Shown piece after piece: positions 34,803-45,819 of a DNA stretch of 64,000 nucleotides. Under the pieces are notes generated by a model. That model ran no database searches. It had not been told where the DNA came from and saw only the letters and a list, made by a program, of their open reading frames with translations. The position numbers and the translations under genes are program-made. Position 1 is the stretch's first letter. Each line of letters starts with the position of its first letter. The DNA lies in the NCBI RefSeq assembly GCF_004310345.1, contig NZ_SISK01000005.1, positions 62,001-126,000 on the forward strand, read 5' to 3'. This stretch comes from Paracoccus subflavus (GTDB lineage Bacteria > Pseudomonadota > Alphaproteobacteria > Rhodobacterales > Rhodobacteraceae).

Positions 34803-35957
34803 ATGATCGACCCCCCCCACGCGACGCCGCGGCGCGACCCCCCCGACCCCGACGACCCGGCGCAACCCTTTCCGCTGATCAGCGACATCTCGGCCGCGCG
34901 CTGGCTTTTGGTGTTCATCATCGCCGCGGCGGCCTACTTCTTTCATGGCTTTCTGGTGCCGGTCCTGGCCGCCACGATCATCGCCTTTGCCAGTTGGCCC
35001 CTGTCGCGGCGGGTGCAGCGCGGCCTGGGTCTGGACCGGACGCTGACGGCGGCGCTGTTTGTCCTGGTGATCGTGCTGTTTCTGGTGGTGCCGATCGCCA
35101 TGGCCCTGCTTTATGCGTTCCGCGAGCTGCAAAGCTGGATTTCCTGGGTGTTCGAGGTGAATGCCCTGGGCGCCCCCACGCCCGTCTGGATGACGGAACT
35201 GCCCCGGATCGGGGAATGGGTGGACGAACTCTGGCTTCGTCATATCGGCAGGCCCGGCGCCATTGCCGAATGGGTGCAACTGACCAGCGGCAACACCATC
35301 GCCTCGATCTATCGCAGCGTGCTTGCGGCGGGGAACATCGCCTTTCATCTGGCGCTGAACCTGCTGTTCATGCTGATCGCGCTGTTCGTGTTCTATCGCG
35401 ACGGCGACAGGATCGCGGCGCAGATCGACGTGGTGGGCGCGCGCATCCTGCCGGTCCGCTGGGAACGTCTGTCGCGGGTGGTGCCGCTGACCATCAGCGC
35501 CACCGTCACCGGCATGACCCTGATCGCCATCGGCGAAGGGGTGATTCTGGGCCTTGCCTACTGGATCGCGGGGGTGCCCTCGCCGGTGACGCTGGGCGTC
35601 ATCACCGGCGTCATGGCGCTGATCCCCGGAGGCGCGCCACTGTCCTTTACCCTGGTGTCGATCTATCTGGTGGCCAGCGGATCGCCCCTGAACGGGATCT
35701 TGCTGTTCGTCTGGGGTTCGGTCGAACTGTTCGTCGTGGACAAGACCATCCGGCCCGTTCTGATCGGCGGCCCGGTCAAGATGCCCTTTCTGCCGACGTT
35801 CTTCGGCCTGGTGGGCGGGGTCAAGACCATGGGCATCGTGGGCCTGTTCGTTGGCCCGGTCCTGATGGCCCTGCTGGTCGCCATCTGGCGCGAATGGCTG
35901 CGCGAGATCCGCGCCCACCCCAGGAAACCCGCGCCCAAGCCGAGGCAAAGGTCTTGA
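34803..35957 (+). CDS. AI-2E family (TerC/PerM-like) membrane transporter
   Basis: The 384-residue protein has seven or eight predicted membrane helices and the AI-2E/PerM family signature LGLAYWIAGVPSPVTLGVIT, then MALIPGGAPLSFTLVSIYL and LVGGVKTMGIVGLFVGPVLM. The N-terminus is a Pro/Asp-rich cytoplasmic leader (PPHATPRRDPPDPDDP). Family members include the autoinducer-2 exporter TqsA and putative permeases of unknown substrate, and the substrate here cannot be told. The ATG at 34803 has only a weak ribosome site. nhaA follows 113 bases later after a structured leader. Confidence 0.86.
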   Translation: MIDPPHATPRRDPPDPDDPAQPFPLISDISAARWLLVFIIAAAAYFFHGFLVPVLAATIIAFASWPLSRRVQRGLGLDRTLTAALFVLVIVLFLVVPIAMALLYAFRELQSWISWVFEVNALGAPTPVWMTELPRIGEWVDELWLRHIGRPGAIAEWVQLTSGNTIASIYRSVLAAGNIAFHLALNLLFMLIALFVFYRDGDRIAAQIDVVGARILPVRWERLSRVVPLTISATVTGMTLIAIGEGVILGLAYWIAGVPSPVTLGVITGVMALIPGGAPLSFTLVSIYLVASGSPLNGILLFVWGSVELFVVDKTIRPVLIGGPVKMPFLPTFFGLVGGVKTMGIVGLFVGPVLMALLVAIWREWLREIRAHPRKPAPKPRQRS

Positions 35958-36006
35958 ACGCCCCCGGTCGTTGAATAATATGGCCGGAACGGCGTGTGCT
36001 GCGTGC

Positions 36007-36066
36007 GCCCAGGGACCATCCCTGATTACGGAGACTGGGTAAGAAACCGTTTCTGGCAAAGGGGGG
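36007..36066 (+). promoter_or_regulatory. Structured nhaA leader, candidate cation-responsive element
   Basis: Two helices compete for 36010-36012. Hairpin A pairs CAGGGA (36010-36015) with TCCCTG (36019-36024) around CCA. Helix B pairs GCCCAG (36007-36012) with CTGGGT (36035-36040). A further GAAA/TTTC hairpin (36043-36053) and a strong GGGGGG ribosome site (36061-36066) follow. Mutually exclusive helices before a Na+/H+ antiporter gene fit a riboswitch. Candidate nhaA-I and nhaA-II RNA motifs upstream of nhaA are described in proteobacteria, with Li+/Na+ sensing proposed, but I cannot match the consensus base by base from memory. Confidence 0.45.
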
Positions 36067-36070
36067 CTTC

Positions 36071-37261
36071 ATGGCGGGGCGCATACAGAACACCATCCGC
36101 AAGTTTCTGGACAACGGCTCGGCGGGGGGGCTGCTGCTGATCCTGGCCGCGGTCCTGGCGCTGATCGTCGCCAATTCGCCGCTGTCCGAGGCCTATTTCG
36201 CCGCGCTTCACGCCTATATCGGACCGATGTCGCTGAGCCACTGGATCAACGACGCGCTGATGGCGGCGTTCTTTCTGATGGTGGGGCTCGAGATCAAGCG
36301 CGAACTGGTGGACGGCCACCTGTCGTCCTGGCCCCGCCGCATCCTGCCGGGTGTCGCGGCAGCAGCCGGGATGACCGTTCCGGCGCTGTTCTATCTGGCC
36401 TTCACCTCTGGCACCGGGGCCGAACACGGCTGGGCCATCCCGGCGGCCACCGACATCGCCTTCGCGCTGGGCGTACTGTCGCTGCTGGGCCCGCGGGTGC
36501 CGACCTCGCTCAAGGTCTTTCTGGCGGCGCTGGCGATTCTTGACGACATGGGCGCGGTGATCGTGATCGGGTTGTTCTATACGGCGGATGTGTCCACCGT
36601 CGATCTTGCGGTCGCCGCCGCGATCGTGGCCGCGCTGTTTGGCCTGAACAAGGGCGGCGTGCGCCAGCTTTGGCCCTACATCGCTCTGGGCATCGTGCTG
36701 TGGTTCTTTGTCTGGCGGTCGGGCATCCATGCCACCATCGCGGGTGTGCTGCTGGCGCTGACCGTTCCGCTCAAGCGCACCCCCGCCACCCCCGAGGCGC
36801 GAGGCGCGGAAAGCCCGCTGCACCGGCTGGAACACATGCTGATCGCGCCGGTGTCGTTCGTCATCATCCCCATCTTCGGCTTTGCCAATGCCGGGGTGAG
36901 CTTTCTGGGCCTGGGCTCCGAGGCGTTCTTTGCCCCGGTCACCATGGGGGTGGCGGCGGGCCTGTTCCTGGGCAAGCTGATCGGAATCTTTGGCGCGGTG
37001 GTGGTCCTGGTGCGGCTGAATCTGGCCGACCTGCCGCCGGGCGCAAGCTGGCTGCAGATGCTGGGAACCGCGCTTCTGTGCGGCATCGGTTTTACCATGA
37101 GCCTGTTCATCTCGATCCTGGCCTTCACCGAGCCGCTGCTTCAGGACGAGGCCAAGATCGGCATCCTGATGGGGTCGCTGACGGCGGGCACGGCCGGCTA
37201 TGTCGTCCTGCGCTTTGCCAAGCGCGAGGCGCGGCGACCGCTGGAACAGCCCGTTCGCTGA
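36071..37261 (+). CDS. nhaA: NhaA, Na+/H+ antiporter
   Basis: The 396-residue product has about twelve membrane helices with the NhaA motifs: MVGLEIKRELVDGHLSS, IPAATDIAFALGVLSLLG and FLAALAILDDMGAVIVIGLF (with the paired ion-binding aspartates), and FANAGVSFLG and LLCGIGFTMSLFISILAF near the end. It expels Na+ or Li+ in exchange for protons and supports pH and salt homeostasis. The ATG at 36071 follows GGGGGGCTTC. The leader can fold into alternative helices. It converges on an SLC13 permease gene with the stops one base apart. Confidence 0.96.
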   Translation: MAGRIQNTIRKFLDNGSAGGLLLILAAVLALIVANSPLSEAYFAALHAYIGPMSLSHWINDALMAAFFLMVGLEIKRELVDGHLSSWPRRILPGVAAAAGMTVPALFYLAFTSGTGAEHGWAIPAATDIAFALGVLSLLGPRVPTSLKVFLAALAILDDMGAVIVIGLFYTADVSTVDLAVAAAIVAALFGLNKGGVRQLWPYIALGIVLWFFVWRSGIHATIAGVLLALTVPLKRTPATPEARGAESPLHRLEHMLIAPVSFVIIPIFGFANAGVSFLGLGSEAFFAPVTMGVAAGLFLGKLIGIFGAVVVLVRLNLADLPPGASWLQMLGTALLCGIGFTMSLFISILAFTEPLLQDEAKIGILMGSLTAGTAGYVVLRFAKREARRPLEQPVR

Positions 37262-39037
37262 TCAGACCGGCCACACCGCCAGGATAAGGGGCACCCCTGT
37301 CGTCACCACCAGGATCGACAGGGGCAGACCCAGCCGGGGATAGTCGCTGAACCTGTATCCGCCCGGTCCCATGACCAGCGTGTTGCACTGATGCCCGATG
37401 GGGGTCAAGAAATCGCATCCCGCGCCCACCGCGACCGCCATCAGGAACGCCTCGGGCGCATATCCCAGGCTGTCGGCAAAGGTCGCGGCGATGGGTGCCA
37501 TCACCAGAACGGTCGCGGCGTTGTTCAGAAACGGCGTGACCGCCATCGCCGCCACCATGATCAGCGCCACCGCCCCCCAGACCGGCAATCCGGTCGCGAT
37601 ATCTGACAGCCAGACGCTGATCAGGTCGGTGCCTCCGGTCTTTTGCAATGCCTCGCTGACCGGGATCAGGGCGCCCAGCATGACCAGCAGCGGCCATTCG
37701 ATCGCCTCATAGGCGCGTTCCGGGCTGATCGCCCCGGTCAGGATCATCAGCACCGCCGCGCCGAAAAAGGCGATGGCAACCGGCACGATGCCCATGGCCG
37801 TCAGCGCCATGGCCGCTCCTAGGATCAGGATCGGCATCAGTTCCTTGCGCACGCTGCCGATCTGCAGGCTGCGTTCGGCCAGGGGCAGCAGGCCCAGCCC
37901 GCGGATCCGTTCGGGCAGCATATCCACCGGACCCTGCAACAGCAGCACATCGCCCGCCTGAAGCGCGGTCTTGCTCAGCCGTTCGGTCATGCGGTGGCCC
38001 GACCGCGACACGGCCAGCAGGCTGACCCCCTGCTGGTCGAAAAGCTGCATTCCCCCCGCGCTTTGCCCGATCAGGGTCGAATTGGCGGTCGTCACCGCCT
38101 CGATCACGCCCACCTTGCTTTGCGGCAGTTCCAGCTTTTCGGCGGTGTCGTGCCCGGCCAGCACCAGGCCGCCGCTTGTCACCGCCCGTTCCAGCGCATC
38201 GGGTTCGCCCCGCAGCAGCAGAATGTCGTTTTCCTTGATCGTCGTGTCGAACAGCACAACCTTGCGCCGTTCGCCGTCGCGGATCATGCCCGTCACGGTG
38301 ATTTCACCGTCGGTCAGACCGATCAGCCCGCCGATGGTCATGCCTGCGGCCTTGGCCCCTTCGGGGACCGTCGCCTCGGAATTGTAGTCGCTGATGTTCA
38401 CTGCCTCGCCCAGCGACGCGGTGGCGCGGCGATCGGCCGGCAGCAGCCGCCAGGCGAACATGAGAAACACCATCCCCACCAGCGACAGGCCCAGCCCCAC
38501 CGGGGCGAAATCGAACATGCCGAAGGGCTGGCCGGTCAACTGTTCGCGCACCCCCGACACGATGATGTTGGGCGATGTGCCCACCAGCGTGATCAGCCCG
38601 CCCAGCAGCGAGCCGAAGGCCATGGGCATCAGATAGAGCGATGGCGACTGCCCCGACTTGCGCGCCATCTTCAGGGCGGCGGGCATCATCATGGCCAGGG
38701 CGCCGATGTTCTTGATCAGCGCCGACATCAGCGTCACCGACCCGACCAGCACCAGAAGCTGCACCCGCATGGTGGTCAGCTTGCGAACCAGCCAGCGCAG
38801 AAGCGCCTCGATCAGGCCCGATCGGGACATGGCCGCGCTGACCACCAGGGCGCTGCCGACGATGATGACGATGTTGTCGCTGAAGCCGGTAAAGGCATCG
38901 TCGGGCGATACGGTGCCCGCCAGCAGCGATGCCAGCAGGGCCAGCATCGCCACCACGTCGTATCGAAGCCTGCCCCAGATGAACAGGACCATCATCACGC
39001 CGATGATGGCAAAGGCAAGCATTTGCTGTGTTGTCAT
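37262..39037 (-). CDS. SLC13/DASS family permease with RCK_C (TrkA-C) domains
   Basis: The 591-residue transporter has two blocks of membrane helices flanking two cytosolic TrkA-C domains (about 200-380; e.g. VPEGAKAAGMTIGGLIGLTD and ENDILLLRGEPDALERAVTS). Membrane motifs include ALIKNIGALAMMMPAALKMA, LVGTSPNIIVSGVREQL and ITPFLNNAATVLVMAPIA-like helices with AVGAGCDFLTPIGHQCNTLV. This is the YfbS/citrate-sulfate-like branch of the divalent anion:Na+ symporter family. Candidate substrates are sulfate, thiosulfate or dicarboxylates; a sulfate role would suit the nearby cys genes but is inference. It ends one base from nhaA. Confidence 0.88.
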   Translation of the reverse strand: MTTQQMLAFAIIGVMMVLFIWGRLRYDVVAMLALLASLLAGTVSPDDAFTGFSDNIVIIVGSALVVSAAMSRSGLIEALLRWLVRKLTTMRVQLLVLVGSVTLMSALIKNIGALAMMMPAALKMARKSGQSPSLYLMPMAFGSLLGGLITLVGTSPNIIVSGVREQLTGQPFGMFDFAPVGLGLSLVGMVFLMFAWRLLPADRRATASLGEAVNISDYNSEATVPEGAKAAGMTIGGLIGLTDGEITVTGMIRDGERRKVVLFDTTIKENDILLLRGEPDALERAVTSGGLVLAGHDTAEKLELPQSKVGVIEAVTTANSTLIGQSAGGMQLFDQQGVSLLAVSRSGHRMTERLSKTALQAGDVLLLQGPVDMLPERIRGLGLLPLAERSLQIGSVRKELMPILILGAAMALTAMGIVPVAIAFFGAAVLMILTGAISPERAYEAIEWPLLVMLGALIPVSEALQKTGGTDLISVWLSDIATGLPVWGAVALIMVAAMAVTPFLNNAATVLVMAPIAATFADSLGYAPEAFLMAVAVGAGCDFLTPIGHQCNTLVMGPGGYRFSDYPRLGLPLSILVVTTGVPLILAVWPV

Positions 39038-39201
39038 GATGAAACCCGTTCCGCGCCGGGGGCCTCGGGCGCGTTCAGGGCAGAACCGTTCGAAGCGGGA
39101 AATGGTTGCCCGTCCGCCCTGCCGGACGGAGGATTAATTTTTTCCAAAGGGCTGGAACCCGCAGCCGTCGCCTTTGCATCGGCAGGGCAGGCACCGGGGC
39201 G

Positions 39202-41058
39202 TCAGGCGACCAGGGGCTGGCGGTCGCGGCAATGACGCAGGGCCAGTTCGCGCGCCTGCCGGCCCGGCACCAGATGGCGGGCGCTGGGCGGCTGGCGGTT
39301 GTCGCGCAATTCGGGAAACAGCGCCCAGATTTCCTGGCACGCGTCGGCACCCACGGCCCTGAGCGCCTCGGCCCCCGCATAGAGGGATTCGGTCTCGGCC
39401 CCGTTGGCGATTACGATCTGGTGGCTGTCCAGCAGGAAATGGACATAAACGATACTGTCCAGATCGTCGGCCACCTCGATCCCCTGGACGGCCAGCAGTT
39501 GGCGTGCCGCCACCAGAACCTCGTCTGTGCCGAACATGGTGCGGGCGATCCCCGACCGGACCAGAAGGCGGTGCTGGGGCGAAACCACCAGATCGGCCGA
39601 CGGCACGTCCCGGCCCAAGGCGCCCTGGCGGATTCGGATCGGGCGCAGATGCGGGGCGGCGGCCAGATCGGCGGTCCCCAGCCGGCAGCTTCCGATCCAG
39701 CGGACGGGCCGGATGCCGGCGTCGCGCGTGACCACCATCGTGCCGGGCGCCAGTTGGCCCGCCGCCACCGGCCCGTCCGCCGTCAGGATCATCGCGTCGG
39801 AAGCGAAGCAGACGACATTGGTGTTGTCGTTCGTCAGATCCTGCGGTGCCACGGCGCTGCCGTTGCTGCGGATCGACAGGGTGAAGCTGCGGTCAAAGCC
39901 GTTGGCGGGGCTGATGTCGCCCAGCACCCCATCGGCCTGATCCTCGCGCAGCCAGGCCAGCGGATTTTCATAGGGTGTCTGGCCCGATGCGGTCCGCGCG
40001 GCATTGATGATCGCCAGATTGCTGGGGTTGTAATGGGCCGACAGGTCCAGGACATCATTGTTGGTCTGGTTGCCGTCATTCAGAACCGCGCCCGCGGCGG
40101 TGCCGAAATCGGTGACCGTATCGCCGCTGGTGACAAGAAAGCGGTCGAAACCCTGTCCGCCGGTCAGCGTGTCGGACCCCTGGCCGCCCACCAGCAGATC
40201 GTTGCCGTCGTCGCCCGCGAGGCTGTCGTTACCGCCGCCGCCGTAAAGACTGTCATTTCCTGCCCCGCCCGACAGGGTGTCGCTGGCGCCATCGTCGAGG
40301 ACGGCGGCGCCATGGCCATACAGAAGATCGTCGCCGGTATCCCCCGACAGGCTGTCCGCGCCCGCGCCGCCGTGGACCGTGTCGTTGCCCGCGCCCGCCC
40401 GGATCACGTCCTGATGGCCCGTCTGGCCGGGCAGAACGGCATCGCCGGCATCCACCCGGTCCCGGGTCGCGTCCACATAGCCCTCGCCGATCAGGTCGTT
40501 TCCGTCGGTTCCGTCCACATAACCGTCCCGAAACGGCAAGACGTCGCGCTGCGCGTCCAGCCCGTCCACGGGTCCGGTACTGAACTTGGCACGCAGGGGC
40601 ACCGAAACGCTGAGGATCGGATAGCTGGCCAGGTCCGCCTCGCCCGCCATTTGCCCGCTGGCCGAGGGCGGCATCACAAAGGTATCGCCATTCGTCGTCT
40701 GGAACATCCGCAGCGGAACGTTCGTCAGAACCCGCGTGGCGCCGCCCCCAAGGGACTGGACAACGGTGGCGTTCTTCAAGATGAAGCCGGTATCGGGCAT
40801 CTGCGTGTGATCGGTGCCGCCCACCTGATAGGAAACCGTGTCGGTGCGCAGTCCGTGATGGTCAAAGGCCACCATGCCGTCGCTGCCCGCGTCGTTCAGC
40901 GTTACCCGCACGCTGCCGGCGAACAGGGGGTCTGCTGATGAACCAAAGACCCTGCCGTCCATCACCTTGCCGGGATTGTCGGCGATACGGTTGTTTTCGT
41001 TCAAATCGATGACGGGCAGATTGCCCAGATAGAGCATGGCATAGGTCGAAGTCGTCAT
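39202..41058 (-). CDS. RTX-repeat protein with C-terminal Hint (Hedgehog/intein) domain
   Basis: This 618-residue protein has an N-terminal domain of unknown type (about 1-170). RTX nonapeptide repeats follow at about 185-325 (AGAGNDTVHGGAGADSLSGD, GGAGNDSLYGGGGNDSLAGD), then a Hint_2 domain from about 420 (VVCFASDAMILTADGPVAAG, ADLVVSPQHRLLVRSG). No N-terminal signal peptide is seen, so type I secretion is likely. Hint domains autoprocess at the leading residue, here a cysteine in VVCF, and could cleave or crosslink the protein after secretion. The combination is known in Rhodobacterales; the biological target is not. No exporter lies nearby. Confidence 0.88.
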   Translation of the reverse strand: MTTSTYAMLYLGNLPVIDLNENNRIADNPGKVMDGRVFGSSADPLFAGSVRVTLNDAGSDGMVAFDHHGLRTDTVSYQVGGTDHTQMPDTGFILKNATVVQSLGGGATRVLTNVPLRMFQTTNGDTFVMPPSASGQMAGEADLASYPILSVSVPLRAKFSTGPVDGLDAQRDVLPFRDGYVDGTDGNDLIGEGYVDATRDRVDAGDAVLPGQTGHQDVIRAGAGNDTVHGGAGADSLSGDTGDDLLYGHGAAVLDDGASDTLSGGAGNDSLYGGGGNDSLAGDDGNDLLVGGQGSDTLTGGQGFDRFLVTSGDTVTDFGTAAGAVLNDGNQTNNDVLDLSAHYNPSNLAIINAARTASGQTPYENPLAWLREDQADGVLGDISPANGFDRSFTLSIRSNGSAVAPQDLTNDNTNVVCFASDAMILTADGPVAAGQLAPGTMVVTRDAGIRPVRWIGSCRLGTADLAAAPHLRPIRIRQGALGRDVPSADLVVSPQHRLLVRSGIARTMFGTDEVLVAARQLLAVQGIEVADDLDSIVYVHFLLDSHQIVIANGAETESLYAGAEALRAVGADACQEIWALFPELRDNRQPPSARHLVPGRQARELALRHCRDRQPLVA

Positions 41059-41139
41059 GGTGCGTCCTGACAGCGGAAACCGGGAAGAACTGGGTGGAAG
41101 GGGGCGTGCCGCACGCTATGACAGGCCACCCCGTCTTGA

Positions 41140-43572
<2,433 letters not shown>

Positions 43573-43589
43573 GATCCGGCTTGGCGCCG

Positions 43590-43611
43590 GCCCGTCCCTG
43601 CAGGGGCGGGC
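43590..43611 (+). terminator. Strong hairpin after katG (T-tract missing)
   Basis: GCCCGTCCC (43590-43598) pairs with GGGGCGGGC (43603-43611) around TGCA, with one G-U pair. It lies 18 bases after the katG stop. No U-tract follows, so it may act with Rho or simply protect the 3' end. The remaining bases to 43864 hold no recognisable gene; a second G/C-rich stem near 43830-43855 sits after the stop of the minus-strand gene. Confidence 0.5.
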
Positions 43612-43864
43612 TGTCGTCCGGGAAATGCCGCTGGTCGCGAAACGCACAGGCGGTGAGCCGGTTGGTCTGGGGCTGTAAGCTGCGGCTTTTGTACCATCGC
43701 GACGACCGGAGCGTCGCATTGTTGCCCCGGATCGGCGCAGGTCGGGCAGGCCCCCGGTCGCCGCGCAGGCATCTGCTGACCCGGAACTGGTCCGCAAGGC
43801 CGTCATCATCGCCGGATAGGGGAGCCGGGGTGGGGGCTGAACCCCGCCCGCGTCCCGTGTCGTG

Positions 43865-44353
43865 TCAGCCGTTCCGGCGGCGTCCCACCAGACCGGCCGC
43901 CCCGATCGCCGCGGCCAGCAGCGGCAGCGTGGCGGGCAGCGGAATGGGCGCGGGAGCGTCATCGACCCGGTTCAGGCTCATCCGGACGTTGCCCAGGGAT
44001 GCGAGTCCGGCCGCGAAATCGACACCGCTGGCCAGAAAGCCCAGATCGACCGACGTGCCGTCGAAGGCGCTGAGGCCGATGCCGCCCGCAAGGGTTTCGA
44101 TCAGTTCGTCCAGCCCGCCATCCACTTCGGCATAGATATAGGCGGCAAACCCGAGATATTCCGGGAACCCCTGAATCGACCCGGTTCCCGAAAAATCCAG
44201 CGTATAGCTGCCGGCCTGCTCGATTTCGTAGATGATTCCCCCGAACTGGAGAAACGGCACGTCAACGCTGGCCACGGTCGCGGCGCTGGCAGACGTGCCC
44301 GCCCCCAGCGTCGCGAAAAGGGCCACGGTTGCGGCCTGAATGATCGTTCTCAC
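43865..44353 (-). CDS. Exported protein with VPLPA-type C-terminal sorting signal
   Basis: The 162-residue product has a signal peptide (ATVALFATLGAGTSASA), a glycine-rich beta-type body (FSGTGSIQGFPEYLGFAAYI), and a C-terminus reading APIPLPATLPLLAAAIGAAG followed by LVGRRRNG. That end is a VPLPA-CTERM/PEP-CTERM-like signal: a proline-rich motif, a membrane helix and a basic tail. Such proteins are usually sorted by an exosortase-type enzyme to the cell surface, often together with exopolysaccharide. I chose GTG 44353 because GGAGGT lies just before it; ATG codons at 44365 and 44371 are alternatives. No exosortase gene is in the window. Function is unknown. Confidence 0.8.
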   Translation of the reverse strand: MRTIIQAATVALFATLGAGTSASAATVASVDVPFLQFGGIIYEIEQAGSYTLDFSGTGSIQGFPEYLGFAAYIYAEVDGGLDELIETLAGGIGLSAFDGTSVDLGFLASGVDFAAGLASLGNVRMSLNRVDDAPAPIPLPATLPLLAAAIGAAGLVGRRRNG

Positions 44354-44514
44354 GTAAACCTCCATACACATAATGCCACAGATCGCCTGAGGCCGGGAAA
44401 GGCCCGGCCTATGCCTGGCAGCGGGCGATGGCGGCACTATGAACGAAAACAACTGAAATATTAAGGCTTTTTTTAACAGGGCGTTATGCAACCTCGGCGT
44501 GTCGCGGCGGCAGT

Positions 44515-45810
44515 TCAGGCCACGGCGCGCAGGGCCCGCGGGCGGGGCCCGCCGGTGGCCCAGTCGAGCAGTTCGGCGGTATGGACGACCGGAACGCCGG
44601 TTCCGGATCCGATCTGCATCATGCAGCCGATATTGCCGGCGCTGATGACCTGGGGGCTGGTGGCCTCCAGCGTGGCGACCTTGCGGGCCTTGAGCTCGGC
44701 GCTGATGGCAGGCTGCATCAAGTTGTAGGTGCCAGCCGATCCGCAGCAGATATGGCTGTCCTTCGGTTCCAGCACCGTGAACCCGGCACTGGCGAGCAAT
44801 TCCTTGGGCGTGGCCTTGATCTGCTGGCCGTGCTGCAGCGAGCAGGCCGCGTGATAGCCGACGCGCAAAGGGGCGGCATGGGTCGGGTCGGTCAGGCCCA
44901 GATCCGCCATCACCTCGGTGATGTCCTTTGCCAGCGCGGCCACGCGGGCGGCGTCCGCTTCCAGCGGATCGCCCGCGAACATGTGGCCGTAATCCTTGAC
45001 GGTGGTGCCGCAGCCCGACGTGTTGATGACCAGGGCGTCCAGCCCCTCGCCGTCGATTTCGGCGGCCACCGCGCGGATGTTGGCGGCGGCGAAGCCGTGG
45101 CTTTCGTCCGTCCGGCCCATGTGGTGGGTCAGCGCGCCGCAGCAGCCCATGCCGCGCGGGATCACCACCTCGCAGCCGTGGCGGCGCAGCAGGCGGATGG
45201 TGGCGTCGTTGATGTCGGTGTTCAGCGCCCGCTGCGCGCAGCCCACCAGCAGGGCGACCCGCTTGCGGCGGATACCCTGGGCCGCAAAGACCTGCGGGCT
45301 GTCGTTCAGGCTGGGCGTCGGAATGTCGCGCGGCGTCATGTCCAGCATCGCGCGCAGACGCGCATCGGGGATCAGGCGGCGGAACGGGCGGCCCAGTTTC
45401 GCCCCCAGCAGCGCCAGCCGGAAGCGGCCCGGATAGGGCAGGACCTTTGCCAGCACCCAGCGCAGGGCGCGGTCGGGCAGGGGGCGGCGATAGTTTTCCT
45501 CGATATATTCGCGGGCGTGATCGACCAGATGCATGTAATGGACGCCCGACGGGCAGGTGGTCATGCAGGACAGGCAGGACAGGCACCGGTCGATGTGCTT
45601 GACCGTCTTTTCGTCCGGCACGCGGGAATTTTCCAGCATGTCCTTGATCAGGTAGATCCGCCCGCGCGGGCTGTCCAGTTCGTCGCCCAGCACCTTGTAG
45701 GTCGGGCAGGTGGCGGTGCAGAAACCGCAATGGACGCAGGTGCGCAGGATCTCGTTGGATCGCGCGGTCAGCGGATCGGCAAGCTGCTGGGCGGTAAAGG
45801 TTGTCTGCAT
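44515..45810 (-). CDS. glcF: GlcF, glycolate oxidase iron-sulfur subunit
   Basis: The 431-residue protein has two ferredoxin-type cluster motifs near the N-terminus, CVHCGFCTATCP (about 25-36) and CLSCLSCMTTCP (about 76-87). Two CCG-type domains follow (GMGCCGALTHHMGRTDES and ICCGSAGTYNLMQPAIS), as in the Fe-S subunit of glycolate oxidase and of lactate or glycerol-3-phosphate dehydrogenases. It passes electrons from GlcD to the respiratory chain at the inner membrane. It follows glcE by nine bases on the minus strand. The glc operon seems to end here. Confidence 0.95.
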   Translation of the reverse strand: MQTTFTAQQLADPLTARSNEILRTCVHCGFCTATCPTYKVLGDELDSPRGRIYLIKDMLENSRVPDEKTVKHIDRCLSCLSCMTTCPSGVHYMHLVDHAREYIEENYRRPLPDRALRWVLAKVLPYPGRFRLALLGAKLGRPFRRLIPDARLRAMLDMTPRDIPTPSLNDSPQVFAAQGIRRKRVALLVGCAQRALNTDINDATIRLLRRHGCEVVIPRGMGCCGALTHHMGRTDESHGFAAANIRAVAAEIDGEGLDALVINTSGCGTTVKDYGHMFAGDPLEADAARVAALAKDITEVMADLGLTDPTHAAPLRVGYHAACSLQHGQQIKATPKELLASAGFTVLEPKDSHICCGSAGTYNLMQPAISAELKARKVATLEATSPQVISAGNIGCMMQIGSGTGVPVVHTAELLDWATGGPRPRALRAVA

Positions 45811-45819
45811 GTCAGCCGT

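Noticed and set aside
35984..36010. GGAAC before nhaA as an EcfG promoter
   Set aside because: No CGTT or close variant lies 16-17 bases downstream.
43865..45730. A 621-codon frame joining the VPLPA protein to sequence inside glcF
   Set aside because: Only the last 162 codons have a signal peptide and sorting motif; the rest is glcF in the wrong phase. A Shine-Dalgarno marks the start at 44353.
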